Both the position numbers and the translations under genes were made by a program. This document shows, one piece after another, positions 21,362 through 32,709 of a DNA stretch of 64,000 bases. A model generated the notes under the pieces. It had not been told where the DNA came from and did no database searches. It saw only the letters and a list, made by a program, of their open reading frames with translations. How positions within the stretch are numbered: position 1 is the first letter of the stretch; every line of letters starts with the position of its first letter. The stretch is from CAVSRC01 sp963798195 (GTDB lineage Bacteria; Pseudomonadota; Alphaproteobacteria; Rhizobiales; Kaistiaceae). The stretch is taken from contig CAWCSF010000010.1 of NCBI GenBank assembly GCA_963798195.1, positions 1,116,001 to 1,180,000 of the forward strand, in the 5' to 3' direction.

Positions 21362-22127
21362 CCGTCCACGGGATCACGACCGGCGCATCCAGCAATTCGA
21401 CGATCTGCGCGTTGACGCCGAAGGTGTCGGCCAGCCGCTTCCGCGTCAGCACCTCGCGCGGCGGCCCGTCGGCGACGATCCGCCCGCCATCGACCACGAT
21501 CACCCGGCTCGAGCGCCGCGCCGCGAGGCCGATGTCGTGCAGCGCCGCCAGCACCGCGCCGCCGCCTTCGGCATGCTTCCGCAGGATGTCGAGCACGACG
21601 AGCTGGTAGCGCGGGTCGAGCGCTGCCGTCGGCTCGTCGGCGAGCACCAGCGGCGCCTCTGTCGCCAGCACGCGCGCGATCGCCACCCGCGCCCGCTCGC
21701 CACCGGAGAGCTGCGTCACCGGCCGCTCGGCGTGCGCCGTGACTCCGGTCGCCGCCATCGCCTTCTCGACCGCGGCGTGATCCGCCGTCGAGAGCGAAGC
21801 CCCGGCGCCGCGCGGCAGCCGGCCGAGACCGACCACGTCGCGCACCGTCAGCGGCCAGTGGAAGACCTGCCCCTGCGGCAGGTAGGAGACGCGCCGCGCG
21901 CGTTCGGCGCGCGAAATCTGCCCCACCGGCTGCCCGCCGACGATGACATCGCCGCGCGCCGGCACCAGTCCGGCGGCGGCGCGCAGCAGCGTCGTCTTGC
22001 CGGCGCCGTTCGGGCCGACGATGACGGCGAACTCACCCTCCCGCACCGACAGCGCGATGTCGTGCAGGATGCCGCGTTTGCCGAAGGCGACATTGAGCCG
22101 GCTCAGCCGGAGGAGCGGACCGTTCAT
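21345..22127 (-). CDS. btuD: Cobalamin/siderophore ABC transporter ATP-binding protein
   Basis: This 260-residue ATPase has Walker A GPNGAGKTTLL near residue 39, signature LSGGERARVAIARVLA, Walker B LVLADEPTAALD and the H-loop AALHDIGLAA. It is of the FecE/BtuD class that energises uptake of cobalamin, haem or Fe-siderophores. Location beside btuB, btuF and cobalamin genes favours B12. Its ATG overlaps the btuC stop (ATGA, 22124-22127), so the two are coupled. Unlike its neighbours it has no frameshift. It converges with cobC and their ends overlap by 17 bases. Confidence 0.88.
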   Translation of the reverse strand: MNGPLLRLSRLNVAFGKRGILHDIALSVREGEFAVIVGPNGAGKTTLLRAAAGLVPARGDVIVGGQPVGQISRAERARRVSYLPQGQVFHWPLTVRDVVGLGRLPRGAGASLSTADHAAVEKAMAATGVTAHAERPVTQLSGGERARVAIARVLATEAPLVLADEPTAALDPRYQLVVLDILRKHAEGGGAVLAALHDIGLAARRSSRVIVVDGGRIVADGPPREVLTRKRLADTFGVNAQIVELLDAPVVIPWTVTPQP

Positions 22128-23131
22128 GGCGCCTCTCCGGTCATCTCGAAGCGGCGGCGCATGATGAGCGCGATGAAGAAGGGCGCGCCGATCAGCGCGG
22201 TGAATACGCCGACCTTGATCTCGCCCTGCGTCGGAATGAGCCGCACGGCAATATCCGCCGCCAGCAGCAGCGCGGCGCCGGAGAGCGCGGCCGGTATCAT
22301 CAGCCTGCCGGGATCGTGCCGAACGAAGGGCCGCATCAGGTGCGGCGCCACCAGCCCGACGAAGCCGATGGACCCGGCGACCGCGACGCCTGCCCCGACC
22401 GCCATGGCCACGCCGAGGACAACCCGCAGCCGCGTGCCGGTCAGGTTGAAGCCCATGCTCTCGGCCGCCTCTTCGCCCAGCGTCAGCGCGCGGAAGGCGC
22501 GCGTATCCCAAAACAGCAGAATGGCGCCGAAGACCATGAACGGCAGCGCGATCAGCACATGCTGCATGCTGCGGTCTTCCAGCGACCCGAGCAGCCAGAA
22601 GGCGATCTCCAGCGCGGCAAAGGGATTCGGCGCGAGGTTGAGCGCCAGCGCGGTCGCGGCGCCGGCGAGGCTGGAGACGGCGAGCCCGGCGAGGATCAGC
22701 ACGAGCAGGCTCGCCCGCGGTCCCGCGACGAGGATCAGCAGCGCCACCGAAACCAGCGCACCGGCGATCGCCGCCACCGGCAGGGCGAACGAGAGTGCAT
22801 CGACCAGCCCGAGCGAGATGACGGCGACCGCGCCGAAGGCGGCCGCCGAGGGCGCACCGAAGAGCGATGGCGCCGCCAGCGGATTGCGCAGCAGCCCTTG
22901 CAGTGCCGCGCCGGAAAGCCCGAGCGTGCCGCCGATCAGCAGCGCCAGCAGCGCGCGCGGCAGGCGGATTTCCAGCACGATGATCCGCGCCGCCTCGCCC
23001 CCCTGCCCGAGGATCGCGTCGAGAACCGTCCGCGGCTGAAGGTACACCGGCCCCACCGCCAGCGAGGCCGCGAACAGCGCGGCAACGACCAGCGCCAGGA
23101 TGGCGACCAGCAGCCCTTGCCGCGAACCCAC
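22124..23131 (-). CDS. btuC: Cobalamin/siderophore ABC transporter permease (FecCD family)
   Basis: This 335-residue FecCD-family permease has about ten membrane segments and the family motifs GGTLGLSGAALQGLLRNPLA and GSIGFVGLVAPHLMR. It would form the inner-membrane channel for cobalamin with BtuD and receive substrate from BtuF. The start is a GTG at 23131 preceded by GAGGGGG. It lies 17 bases downstream of the btuB stop, suggesting a btuB-btuC-btuD transcript. The reading frame is intact across a region where adjacent genes are broken. Iron-siderophore specificity is the main alternative. Confidence 0.88.
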   Translation of the reverse strand: MGSRQGLLVAILALVVAALFAASLAVGPVYLQPRTVLDAILGQGGEAARIIVLEIRLPRALLALLIGGTLGLSGAALQGLLRNPLAAPSLFGAPSAAAFGAVAVISLGLVDALSFALPVAAIAGALVSVALLILVAGPRASLLVLILAGLAVSSLAGAATALALNLAPNPFAALEIAFWLLGSLEDRSMQHVLIALPFMVFGAILLFWDTRAFRALTLGEEAAESMGFNLTGTRLRVVLGVAMAVGAGVAVAGSIGFVGLVAPHLMRPFVRHDPGRLMIPAALSGAALLLAADIAVRLIPTQGEIKVGVFTALIGAPFFIALIMRRRFEMTGEAP

Positions 23132-23147
23132 GCGAACCCCCTCGCTC

Positions 23148-24993
23148 TCAGTTGCTTCGCCAGGTCAGCCCGCCATAGGCCGAGATGCCGGCGGTATTGT
23201 AGCCGGACACCTCCTGATAGCGCGCATTCAAAAGGTTCTCGATGCGGCCGAACACCGTGAGCTGCGGATTGATCCGGTAGCGGGCCGAGACATCGACCCG
23301 CGCATAGCCGCCGAGCGGCACTGTCGCGGCATCATCGTTGAACCGGTCGCCGACCAGCAGCGCCGAGACCGTCGCCTCGAAATTCTCGCCGCCGGTATAG
23401 GTCAGCGAGACCGCGCCGGAATTCTGCGGCCGGCGCTGCAGCGGCAGGCCGGTGGAGAGGTCGCGCGAATAGAGGAACGTGTAGGCGGCCGCGCCGGAGA
23501 GCACACCGGGCACGATGTCGGCTTTTGCAGCCACCTCGACGCCCGCCGTCTCCGCCTGATCGATGTTCCTGTACGTGCCGGTGAGGAAATCGCCGTCGAA
23601 ATTGATGAGGTTTTCGAAGCGATTCCAGAAGCCGGTGACGGAGAAGGTCAGCCGTCCATCGAGGAGCGTCTTCTCGACGCCGAGGTCCGCGCCGACGCTC
23701 TGCTCGGGCAGCAACGCCGGATTGTACGAAAGCTGGAACGCCGTCGGCCGCTTCGCCCCGGTGCCGACGCTCCCGCGCAGGCGGGTTTCGATCTCCGACA
23801 TGTCGTAGACCGCCGTGAAGCGGCCGGTGAGGAAACCCTGTCCTTGCGATGCGCCGTCGTATCGGCCGGCGAAGGAGAGGTTGAGGCGCGCGTTGACCGG
23901 CACCTGATAGAGCAGGTAGCCGGCATAGAGCATCTGCGCGCTGTCGAAAGCCGGCGCCGGCTTGTTGCTGACCTTCTGATACGCCGTCTCACGATCGATG
24001 CGGGCACCAGCAAGCAGGGTGCCCATGGTGCCGAGCTTGATGGTGCCCTGATACTCGGCGCCAACGTCCGTTCCGCGATACTTGGTGTCCTTGGTCGGCT
24101 CGACAAAATCGCGGCTGGTGCTCGGTGCCGAAGATGGTCAGCGTGTGGACGACCTTGCCTTCGTGGCTGGGCGCCGTGAAACGCGCGAAGCCGTCGATCA
24201 GATCGCGGGCAGAGGTGTAGCCGGCGGCATCGGTCGAAGCCGACTTGTCGATGTCTGACGCCTGACGGAATCCGTTCAAGCCGAAATCGAAGCTCCGCCC
24301 CTCGCCCGCGTCGTAGGTCCCGCGCAGCGTGCCGGCGTATTTCGCGGTGGCGTCCGGCTCGCCATTGTCGCGGTCGCCGACGCGGGAAAAACCGTCGTTG
24401 GCGAAATAGGTCCCGCTGGCCGCGAGGCTCCAGGGCCCAGAGCTGCCATTTGCGGTGAGCGTCGTCCGGCGCGCGCCGTAGCCTCCCGCCTCCACCGTCG
24501 CCGAACCGTGCATGCCGGCGGTGGGCCGGCGCGTGATGATGTTGATGACGCCACCGATCGCGTCGGAGCCGTAGAGCGCGCTCTGCGGCCCGCGCAGGAT
24601 TTCGATGCGCTCGACGTCGGTTGGGGAGAACGTCGCGAAATCGAACTCATCGCGGGCGCTCGCCGGATCGTTGACGCGCACGCCGTCGATCAGCACCAGC
24701 GTGTGCTGCGTCTCGGCGCCACGCAGGCTGACCATCGCCGAGCCACCCGCCCCGCCGCTTTCGGTCACGGCGACGCCCGGAACCGAGCGCAGAAGATCGG
24801 CCACCGATCCGGCCGACGAGCGGGCGATCTGGTCCCGGTCGATCACCGAGACCGTGCTGCCGGCGCGCGCGATCGAAGTCGGAATGTAGAGCGGCGTCAC
24901 GACGATGGACGGCACGCCCGCCGCCAGGCCAGGCAGAGCGCTTGAGGCAACGAAAAGGAATGCGGCGCCGAAGCGCCGGAACGCAGAAGCCAT
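23148..24993 (-). pseudogene. btuB: TonB-dependent vitamin B12 receptor, one frameshift
   Basis: This outer-membrane 22-strand receptor imports cobalamin using TonB. A signal peptide (FRRFGAAFLFVASSALPGLA) precedes a plug domain with VADLLRSVPGVAVTE, SLRGAETQHTLVLIDGVRVN and ERIEILRGPQSALYGSDAIG. The barrel ends in the receptor C-terminus ISAYGGLTWRSN. About 615 residues would be normal. One base shift near 24,115 splits it (TIFGTEH, then SRDFVEPTKDTKYRG in another frame). The ATG at 24993 is used; a B12-box sequence lies immediately upstream. It is followed by btuC and btuD on the same strand. The shift may be a sequence error. Confidence 0.87.
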
Positions 24994-24996
24994 GAA

Positions 24997-25095
24997 GGCA
25001 GATCTCCGGTCTGGATCGATCTGGCAGTCCGCGCCCGTCACGGAATGTGTCCCGGGCCCGTCCGGCTTCCCCGCCGGAACGGCCAAGGGGTAAAC
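24997..25095 (-). promoter_or_regulatory. Partial or shortened cobalamin riboswitch before btuB
   Basis: On the minus strand AGACCGGAGATCTGCC (24997-25012) matches the conserved B12 box at 14 of 16 positions, four bases before the btuB ATG. Further upstream, GGGGAAGCCGG and CATTCCG resemble other conserved cobalamin-riboswitch segments. The central CCCGCAACTG core, present in the cbtB leader, is missing. This is either a deleted, a variant or a misassembled element. Confidence 0.4.
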
Positions 25096-25981
25096 GACGC
25101 GCATGCGACACGCAACGCGAACCGGCCACGAAACGCACGCTCGTCACCATCTTTTTCGGTGCCGCACTGGCTTGCGGGGCCGGGCTGGCCGCCGCGCAAA
25201 CGAGCGTTCCGACGCGAATCGTCTCGATCAACCTTTGCGCCGACGAACTGTTGCTCGCGCTCGCCGACCCCGGGCAGATCGTTGCCCTGTCGCCCTACGC
25301 CACCGACCCGACCCTGTCCTTCATGGCCGACGCCGCCCGCGCCTTCCGTCACGACGCTGCCGACGCTGAGACCGTGGTCGATCTGAAGCCCGACCTCGTG
25401 ATCGCCGGCCGCTTCACCAAGCGCGCCACGCGCGAAATGCTGACACGGCTCGGCTACCGGCTGGAGTTGCTCGACGCGGCGCGCAGCATCGAAGACTCCA
25501 TCAAGCAGATCGAGCAGGTCGCCGCCCTCGTCGGCCATCCCGAGCGCGGGGCGGCACTGATCGCGGAAATCGAGGCTGCGCGAAAGGCGGCCGACAGCTG
25601 CGGCGGCCGGCGGCGCGAAAACCGCTGCCGTCTATCAGCGCCGCGGCTATGTCACCGGAGGCCGAGACGCTCACCGGCGAACTGCTGTCGATCGTCGGAT
25701 TCACCAATGCCGGTGGCGACCTCGCCGGCAAGACCGGCGGCTTCGTGCCGCTGGAGAGGCTGATCGCGACGCCACCCGACTTTCTGGTGGTCGCCTCGCC
25801 CAAGCCGCGCGTCGATGACCAGGGTAGCGCTCTCCTTGCCCACCCCGCCCTCGCCGCGCTCTATCCGTCCGAGCGGCGCATTGTGCTGCCCGAGAGGCTG
25901 ACCGTCTGCGGCGGCCCCTCGCTGCCTGCCGCGCTTGCGCACCTGTCGGCCGAGGCGCGGCGCGCCGGCGCCCGCAATTGA
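25047..25981 (+). pseudogene. btuF: Periplasmic cobalamin-binding protein (BtuF/FecB family), frameshifted
   Basis: This helical-backbone substrate-binding protein would deliver cobalamin to BtuCD. A hydrophobic signal segment (VTIFFGAALACGAGLAAAQ) leads into TRIVSINLCADELLLALAD, LVDLKPDLVIAG-like sequence and, near the end, GGPSLPAALAHLSAEARR. The frame breaks twice: near 25,605, before KTAAVYQRRGYVTGG, and near 25,660, before AETLTGELLSIVGF. No good ATG is in frame; a GTG at 25047 is the nominal start, and an ATG at 25103 is one frame off, so a further shift near the start is possible. Its stop overlaps the next gene by four bases. Confidence 0.78.
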
Positions 25982-26970
25982 TTTCGGCCGATCACACATG
26001 GCTGCTGGCGGCAGCACTGATCCTCGACGCTCTGGTCGGCGATCCGGATTTCCTGTGGCGCCGGCTTCCACATCCGGTCACACTCTTTGGCAACCTGATC
26101 GCATTCCTCGACCGCACGCTGAACGATGAAAGGCAGGCGCCGGAACGCCGCCGTCTCGCGGGCGTGCTCGCCGTGGCCATCCTCGTCGCGCTGGCCGGCC
26201 TCGCTGGCTTCGCGCTGGAGTCGGTGTTCCGCGTGCTGCCGTTCGGCTGGATCGGCACGACGGTGATCGCGGCCGTCTTTCTCGCCGGACGTTCGCTCTA
26301 TGACCATGTTGCGGCCGTCGCTTCCGCCTTTGCCGATAGCCTTCGGGCAGCTCGCAGGGCGGTCTCGCGCATCGTTGGTCGCGATCCGGACGCTCTGGAC
26401 GAACCGGCCATCTGCCGCGCGGCGATCGAGTCGACCGCCGAGAATTTCTCCGACGGTGTCATCGCGCCCGGTCTCTGGTTCCTGCGTCCTCGGACTTCCG
26501 GGCCTCCTCGCCTACAAGGCCATCAACACGGCGGATTCAATGATCGGCCACCGCACCCCGCGCCACCGCGATTTCGGCTGGGCTGCGGCACGGCTCGACG
26601 ATCTGGTCAATCTCCCCGCAAGCCGGCTCTCCGGCACGCTCATCGCCCTCGTCGCACCCGCTGTCGGCGGCACCATCGGCCAAGCCTTCCGCGTCATGGC
26701 GAAGGACGCGCCGGGCCATCGCTCGCCGAACGCCGGCTGGCCGGAGGCCGCCATGGCCGCCGCCCTCGGCGTCGCGCTTGCCGGCCCCCGCAGCTACGGC
26801 GGCAGCGGTCGTCGCCGATCCCTTCATGAACGCCGAAGGACGCCGCGATGCCACGCCGGACGACATCCGCCGTGGCCTGCGCGTCTATCTTGCCGCCAAC
26901 GCACTCTTTCTTGTCTTCGTGCTGGTGCTCGCCGGCGCTGTTGCGATCGTAACCGGCGATCTTCAGCAGA
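25978..26970 (+). pseudogene. cbiB: Adenosylcobinamide-phosphate synthase (CbiB/CobD type), frameshifted
   Basis: This integral membrane enzyme joins adenosylcobyric acid to aminopropanol (phosphate) in the lower-loop steps of B12 synthesis. Conserved segments are ILDALVGDPDFLWRRLPHPV, AAIESTAENFSDGVIAP, AYKAINTADSMIGHR and GHRSPNAGWPEAAMAAALGV. Shifts near 26,490 and 26,808 separate them, and a third near 26,945 is likely because no sensible stop occurs in the last frame. The right end is therefore approximate. The start is a TTG at 25978 overlapping the btuF stop. It converges with cobQ, whose 3' end probably overlaps or abuts here. Confidence 0.82.
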
Positions 26971-28383
26971 CCGTCGATGTCGACATGCCGTTCGAGATGC
27001 TCCGCGAGCGCATCGAGCGTCGCATCGATCATGTCGTCGTATTGCAGGGACGATTGAACACCGAGCTGCGCCAGCCACGCCCGCCGGAACCCGTCTGCGG
27101 CGAAGAGGCCATGCACATAGGTGCCGGCGACCAGACCATCCTGTCGAGCGCGGCGCCATCGCCACGCCCGCCAAGATCCAGAGACCGGCCGCGCACAGTC
27201 CGGCGCCTGCCGTCCGCCCGAGATGGATTTCGTAGCCAGCTATCGTCTCGCCGGTCTCGACGTGCGTCCCCGCTACCGGCACGGTCGTCTTGTCGCCGCC
27301 GAGGACGGTCTCGACTTCCAGCAGCCCCAGGCCGTCAACCGTCTCGGCAACGCCCTCGACGCCGCCGGGATCGGAAATGGTCTGCCCCAGCATCTGGTAA
27401 CCGCCGCATAGTCCCAGCACGCGACCACCGCGCCGCCGATGCGCGAGAATGTCCACGTCCCATCCCTGTTCGCGCAGAAAGCGCAGGTCGGCAATCGTCG
27501 ATTTTGAGCCGGGTATCAGGATCAGGTCCGCGACCGGGATCGCCGCGCCCGGCTGCACGATCACCACCGACACATTCGGCTCGAGCCGCAGCGGGTCGAG
27601 ATCGTCGAAGTTCGCGATGCGCGGCAGCGCCGGCACGGCGACGACGTAGCCGCCTTTCGACGGCTCACCCTCGGCCAGTCCCAGCACATCCTCCGCCGGC
27701 AGCCGCCGCGCCGCCTCGAACCACGGCACCACGCCCAGCGACGGCCAGCCCGTCCGCTCGGCGATCGTCTTGAGCCCGTCCGCGAACAGGCCGGCATCGC
27801 CGCGCATCTTGTTGATGAGGAAGCCGCGCACCCGCCGCCCGTCGGCCGGTGACAGAACCGCGTGGGTGCCGACGAGGCTCGCGATCACCCCGCCCCGGTC
27901 GATGTCGCCGACCAGCACCACCGGCACGTCCGCCGCCTCGGCAAAACCCATGTTGGCGATGTCGCCGGCCCGGAGATTGGTCTCGGCCGGGCTGCCGGCG
28001 CCCTCTATCAGCACAACGTCGGCGTCCCGGCCGATTACCGCATAGCTCTCCAGCGCTTTCGGCAGCAGTTCTGCCTTGTGCCGACCGTACTCTGCGGCCC
28101 GCATCGTGCCCGCCCGCCGGCCCTGCACGATCACCTGCGCGCCGATGTCGGTCTCCGGCTTCAGCAAAATCGGGTTCATATGAACCGACGCCGGCCGCCT
28201 GCACGCCAGCGCCTGCAGCGCCTGCGCGCGGCCGATTTCGCCGCCATCCGCCGCCACTGCGGCGTTGTTCGACATGTTCTGCGGCTTGAACGGAGCAACG
28301 CGGATTCCGCGCCGGACCAGCGCCCGGCAGAGCCCCGCCACCAGCACCGACTTGCCGACATGGCTGCCGGTTCCCTGGATCAT
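26960..28383 (-). pseudogene. cobQ: Cobyric acid synthase (CobQ), frameshifted near its C-terminus
   Basis: This glutamine-dependent amidotransferase amidates four carboxylates of adenosylcobyrinic a,c-diamide. The N-terminal dethiobiotin-synthetase-like ATPase domain has QGTGSHVGKSVL, FKPQNMSNN and LIEGAGSPAE. The class I amidotransferase domain has VLGLCGGYQMLGQ, with the nucleophile cysteine. Frames change at least twice, probably three times, between 27,130 and 27,200 (GYEIHLGRTAG, then PDCARP, then GTYVHGLFAADG-like sequence). The 3' end is uncertain. An ATG at 28383 is used; relatives have a few extra residues, and an in-frame CTG at 28404 overlaps the cobO stop. It is last in the riboswitch-led series. 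Confidence 0.85.
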
Positions 28384-28400
28384 CAGGGCGGGCGGCGTAC

Positions 28401-29023
28401 TCAGAATTCAATCCCCTGCTGCGCCTTCACGCCCGAGCGGAAAGGATGCTTGATCATCTCCATCTCGGTCACGAGGTCGGCGGCCTCGATCAACGCCTCC
28501 GGCGCATTGCGTCCCGTGACGATGACATGAACATCCGCCGGCTTCTCGTTGCTGCAGAAAGTCGACGATCTCCTGCGACCGGCAGATAGTCGTAGCGCAG
28601 AACGATATTCAGTTCGTCGAGCAGCACCACCTTGTGCTCGCCGGCCGCGATGATCGCCTTCGCCCGTTCCCAGGCGGCACGCGCCGCGGCCAGATCGCGC
28701 TGCCGATCCTGCGTCTCCCAGGTGAAGCCCTCGCCCATCGTGTTGATTGAGACGAGATCGCCGAATTTCTCCAGCGCGACGCGCTCGCCCGTCTGCCATT
28801 TGCCCTTGACGAACTGGACGATGGCGACCGGCATGCCGTGGCCGAGCGCGCGGAAGATCATGCCGAAAGCCGCGGTCGATTTGCCCTTGCCCTTGCCGGT
28901 GTGGACGATGAGCAGGCCCTTCTCGATCGTCTTGGTCGCGATGATCTTGTCGCGCGCCGCCTTCTTCTTGCGCATCTTCTCGGCGTGGCGCGCATCCAGG
29001 TCCGCTTCGCTCATGTCCTTCAT
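28401..29023 (-). pseudogene. cobO: Cob(I)yrinic acid a,c-diamide adenosyltransferase (CobO/BtuR type), frameshifted
   Basis: This enzyme transfers adenosine from ATP to the corrinoid cobalt. It shows the P-loop HTGKGKGKSTAAFGMIFRA, the KGKWQTGE strand, FTWETQDRQRD, and LRYDYLPVA followed by DVHVIVTGRNAPEALIEAAD. Two single-base shifts, near 28,578 and 28,553, break the sequence between LPVA and KPADVHVI. Corrected, it would have about 207 residues, normal for CobO. The ATG at 29023 has GGGAGGCGG upstream and overlaps the cobN stop in an ATGA. Confidence 0.88.
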
Positions 29024-32000
29024 TCGGCCGCCTCCCTGCGCACGGCAATCAGCGCCGACAGCCGATCGTAGGCGCTGTTCGACCGCGGTGACCAGAGCCC
29101 GCGATCGATCGCCTCCCGGAACCGCGCCGCCATCTCCGCCAGCGCCGGCGCATTTGCTTCGGCGATGAAGTCGCGCACCGTTAGCATCCGCGATGTACGC
29201 GTCGAAAAGCTGGTCGAAATGGTGATCCTGCACGGCATTGGTCGTCGCCGCGAAGGCAAAGAGATAATCCACTGTCGCCGCCATCTCGAAGGCGCCCTTG
29301 TAACCGTGACGCATCATGCCGGCGATCCATTTCGGGTTGGCGGCCCGACCGCGCACGACGCGCGCGATCTCCTCGCCGAGCGACCGCGTCACCGGCTTCT
29401 CGGGGCGCGAATGGTCGCCGTGATAGATGCGTGGCGCGCTGCCCTTCAGCGTCTCGACCGTGGCGGCCAATCCCCCCATGAACTGGTAATAGTCGTCGGA
29501 ATCCAGAATGTCGTGCTCGCGGTTGTCCTGCGCCTGGAAGACAGCGTCTGCGACCGCGAGCCGCTCGGCCAGTCGCGCGCGGGCGTCGTCGCCCTGCTGG
29601 CTGCCGCCATAGGCATAGCCGCCCCAGGCGAGGAACGCGTCGGCGAAGTCCTTGCGCGTGTCCCAGATACCTTCGTCGATCAGCGCCTGCATACCGGCGC
29701 CGTAGGCGCCCGGCTTCGCGCCGAAGATGCGCGTACCATCTGTACCGCTGCGCCGTGCCGCGGCGATCGGATTTGCGTCGTCGTCCTCGTCCAGAGCCGC
29801 GACAGCGCGGATCGCCGAATCGATCAGATCGATCTGTCCGGGAAACGCGTCTCGGAACATTCCGGAGATCTTCATCGTCACATCGATGCGAGGCCGCCCG
29901 AGTTCAGACAGCGGAATGATGCGGAAGCCGGTAACCCGGCCGGTCCCCGGCTCCCATACCGGCTCCGCGCCGATGAGCGCCATCACCTGCGCCACGTCAT
30001 CGCCGCCGGTGCGCATGTTGGAGGTTGCCCATGCCGAGAAGGCGATCGAGCGCGGCCACTCGCCCGCGTCCTGGAAGTACCGCAGCGCCAGCGCATCGGC
30101 TGCCGCGCGCCCGAGCGCCCAGGCCGCGGCGGTCGGCACGCCGCGCACATCGACCGAATAGAAGTTACGCCCGGTCGGCAGGACATCGGGGCGTCCTCGC
30201 GTCGGCGCACCCGAAGGACCCGGCGCCACGAAGCGGCCATCGAGCGCGGTCAGAACCGCGGCAATTTCTGCATCGCCCGATTGGTCGAGCGAGCGCTGCA
30301 AGATAGTTCGCGATCCAATGGAGGACTGCGGCGCTGGCCGCACCGACCGGCGACAGCGCCCGCAATTAACTGCGCCGCCAGGAGTTCGATCCGCTCAACC
30401 GTGTCGCCGTGACTGCGCCAAGCAGCGTCCGAAACGGCACCGAGCACCGCGGGCCGCGATCCTGTCCAATCCGTCGGCTGCGTCGCAATCGTGTGGATCG
30501 AAACCCAGCCCAAAATCCTCGGCGATGGCGCGATGAAGCGAACGATCCTCCGGCCGCCCGCCAGAGCGCGGCGTTCGCGCGATTGCGACAAGCGTATCGG
30601 TCCGTTGCCGTTCCTGGGGAGAAGCACCGAGGGTATGCAGCCCATCGCGGATCTGCATCTCCTTCAGCTCGCAGAGATGCGCGTCAAGCACGCGCAGGCT
30701 CTCACCACCGTCATCGCGATCAAACCCGAGATCGCGGTCAAGCCCATGGCGCGCCGCCAGCGCCAGTGCTTCCTTCGCGAGGTAACTCCCGGCGGCGCGG
30801 GTCGACGCCCGCGGCCACGTAGTACTCGTCGATCAGCGTCTCCAGCTCAGCCAGCGGCCCGTGGATCTCCGCCCGCGTCATCGCCGGCATGAGGTGATCG
30901 ACGATCACCGCGCTCGATCGCCGCTTGGCCTGGCTGCCCTCACCAGGGTCGTTGACGATGAAAGGATAGACCAGCGGCGTCGCCCCGAGCGCCACTTCCG
31001 GCCAGCAGGTTTCGGACAGACCCAGCGCCTTGCCCGGCAGCCATTCGAGATTTCCGTGCTTGCCGAGATGGACAATGGCATCAGCGCAGAAAGACGATCG
31101 AAGCCAGGCGTAAAAGGCGAGATAGCCATGCGGCGGAACCAGGTCGGGATCGTGATAAGTCCCTTTTGGATCAATGCCATAGCCACGCGCAGGCTGAATG
31201 CCGAGTTAACACATTTCCAAAACGATGGATCGCAAGTCTAAAGCCCTCCCCATCGAAGGATGGATCGGACGCCGGATCACCCCAGCGCTCGGTAATAGCG
31301 CCACGAACCGTTTCCGGCAGCGCATCGAAGAACAATATGATAGTCCGCAAGCGACAGATGCTCGCCTCCGGTCCCGGCCTGTGCGTTCGTCGGTCCAGCC
31401 AGCAAGCCGGGCCATCAACGCCGCGCTGTCCGGCGGGAAGCCCGCCACGTCGTAGCCCGCTTCGGCCAGCGCCTTGCCCAGCCGCGCGGCACTCGCCGGC
31501 GTGTCAAGGCCGACGCCATTGGCGATGCGTCCGTCCTTGTCCGGGTAGTTGGAGAGGACGATGGCGATGCGTCGGTCCTTCGCCTTCGTCCGCGCAAGAC
31601 GTATCCAGCGCGCTGCCTGCTCGGCAACGAAATGGACGCGGTCGGCAACGGGTCGATAGGACGTGCCTGAACTGCGCCCCTCCAGATCGAGCGGCATGTC
31701 TTGCTTGAACGAGATCGCCCGGGTGAGCACGCGGCCGTCCACCTCGGGCAGCACAACGTTCATCGTAAGATCGCGCGGTCCCAGTCCGCGTGTACTCTCG
31801 CGCCATGCGTCTTCGCTCGAACCAGCAAGGACCACCTGAAGCACCGGGCGGCCGGGTTGGTCGAGCACGGTGCCGGCGTGATCGCCGCCGGCTCGTGACA
31901 CAGCAAACGAGGTCGTGTTGAGAACGATGTCAGGCGGACACGCCGCGAAAAGATCGGTGAGGAACGCTTCCGACTCCCGGTCCTTGAGGCTGGTCACGAA

Positions 32001-32705
32001 CACAGGCATGGCGTCGATGTCGCGTGCCGCCAGTTCGTGAACAAGCGCGTCAATCGGCGCGGCGGAATCGCCGCTGATAAGCGCCCGGTAGAAAACAAGG
32101 CCTGCCACCGGGCGGTCCGCCTGAAGGCGCCGCTTCAGTTCGTCGTTCGGTACCGCGCCCTTTCCCGGCCAATAGCATCCGGCATGGGGAAGAACGACCG
32201 GCGGAAGCGGCCGCTCCCCGCGTCCGAGCAAATGCTCAAGCAAAGACACGAGACGGTCGCAGTTCGCCGCGCCACCTTCAACGAGATAGCGCCACGCCAG
32301 TCGCGCATCCTCCGCGCTGACGGTCGAGAACGTCTCGAGATTCTCGTCCCAGCGATCTTCACCCGGAACGACGATCAGTTTCGGCCCGCCCGCCCGCGCC
32401 AATGCGCGCAACTGGTCCAGGCCATACGGCCAATAGCCGTGCCCACCCATTGCACGCACGAGCACGAGGCGCGCAGGTGCCAACGTCTTCTCGACGTAAA
32501 GATCGACAGAGAGTGGATGCGCCAGCTTGCCGAGATTGGCGAGCCTCGTGGACAGGCCGTCGCCCCGCCGACGGATCGCCGCGGCGATCGTTGCCAGTTC
32601 GCTGTCGGCAGCCGAGAGGATGACGATATCGCCGGGCGCCTGGTCAAGATCGATGGCGACGTCACCGTCGTCAATCCGTCCTGACTCGCCGACCGGAAGG
32701 TGCAT
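29020..32705 (-). pseudogene. cobN: Aerobic cobaltochelatase subunit CobN, multiply frameshifted
   Basis: CobN is the large subunit that inserts cobalt into hydrogenobyrinic a,c-diamide with CobS and CobT, which are not in this window. Conserved stretches include VRAMGGHGYWPYGLDQ, HLGKHGNLEWLPGKALGLSE, GRFVAPGPSGAPTRGRPDVL, PTGRNFYSVD and KWIAGMMRHGYKGAFEMAA. At least eight shifts separate them, near 31,385, 31,345, 31,205, 30,800, 30,475, 30,345, 30,305 and 29,185. Corrected length would be about 1,228 residues, typical for the family. The frame between shifts is clean and well conserved. The ATG at 32705 is used (a GTG is adjacent); cobW ends five bases upstream. Confidence 0.88.
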
Positions 32706-32709
32706 CACC

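Noticed and set aside
29020..32705. Programmed ribosomal frameshifting in cobN
   Set aside because: There are at least eight shifts in both directions, without slippery sequences plus pseudoknots, and neighbouring genes show the same problem; error or decay explains it better.
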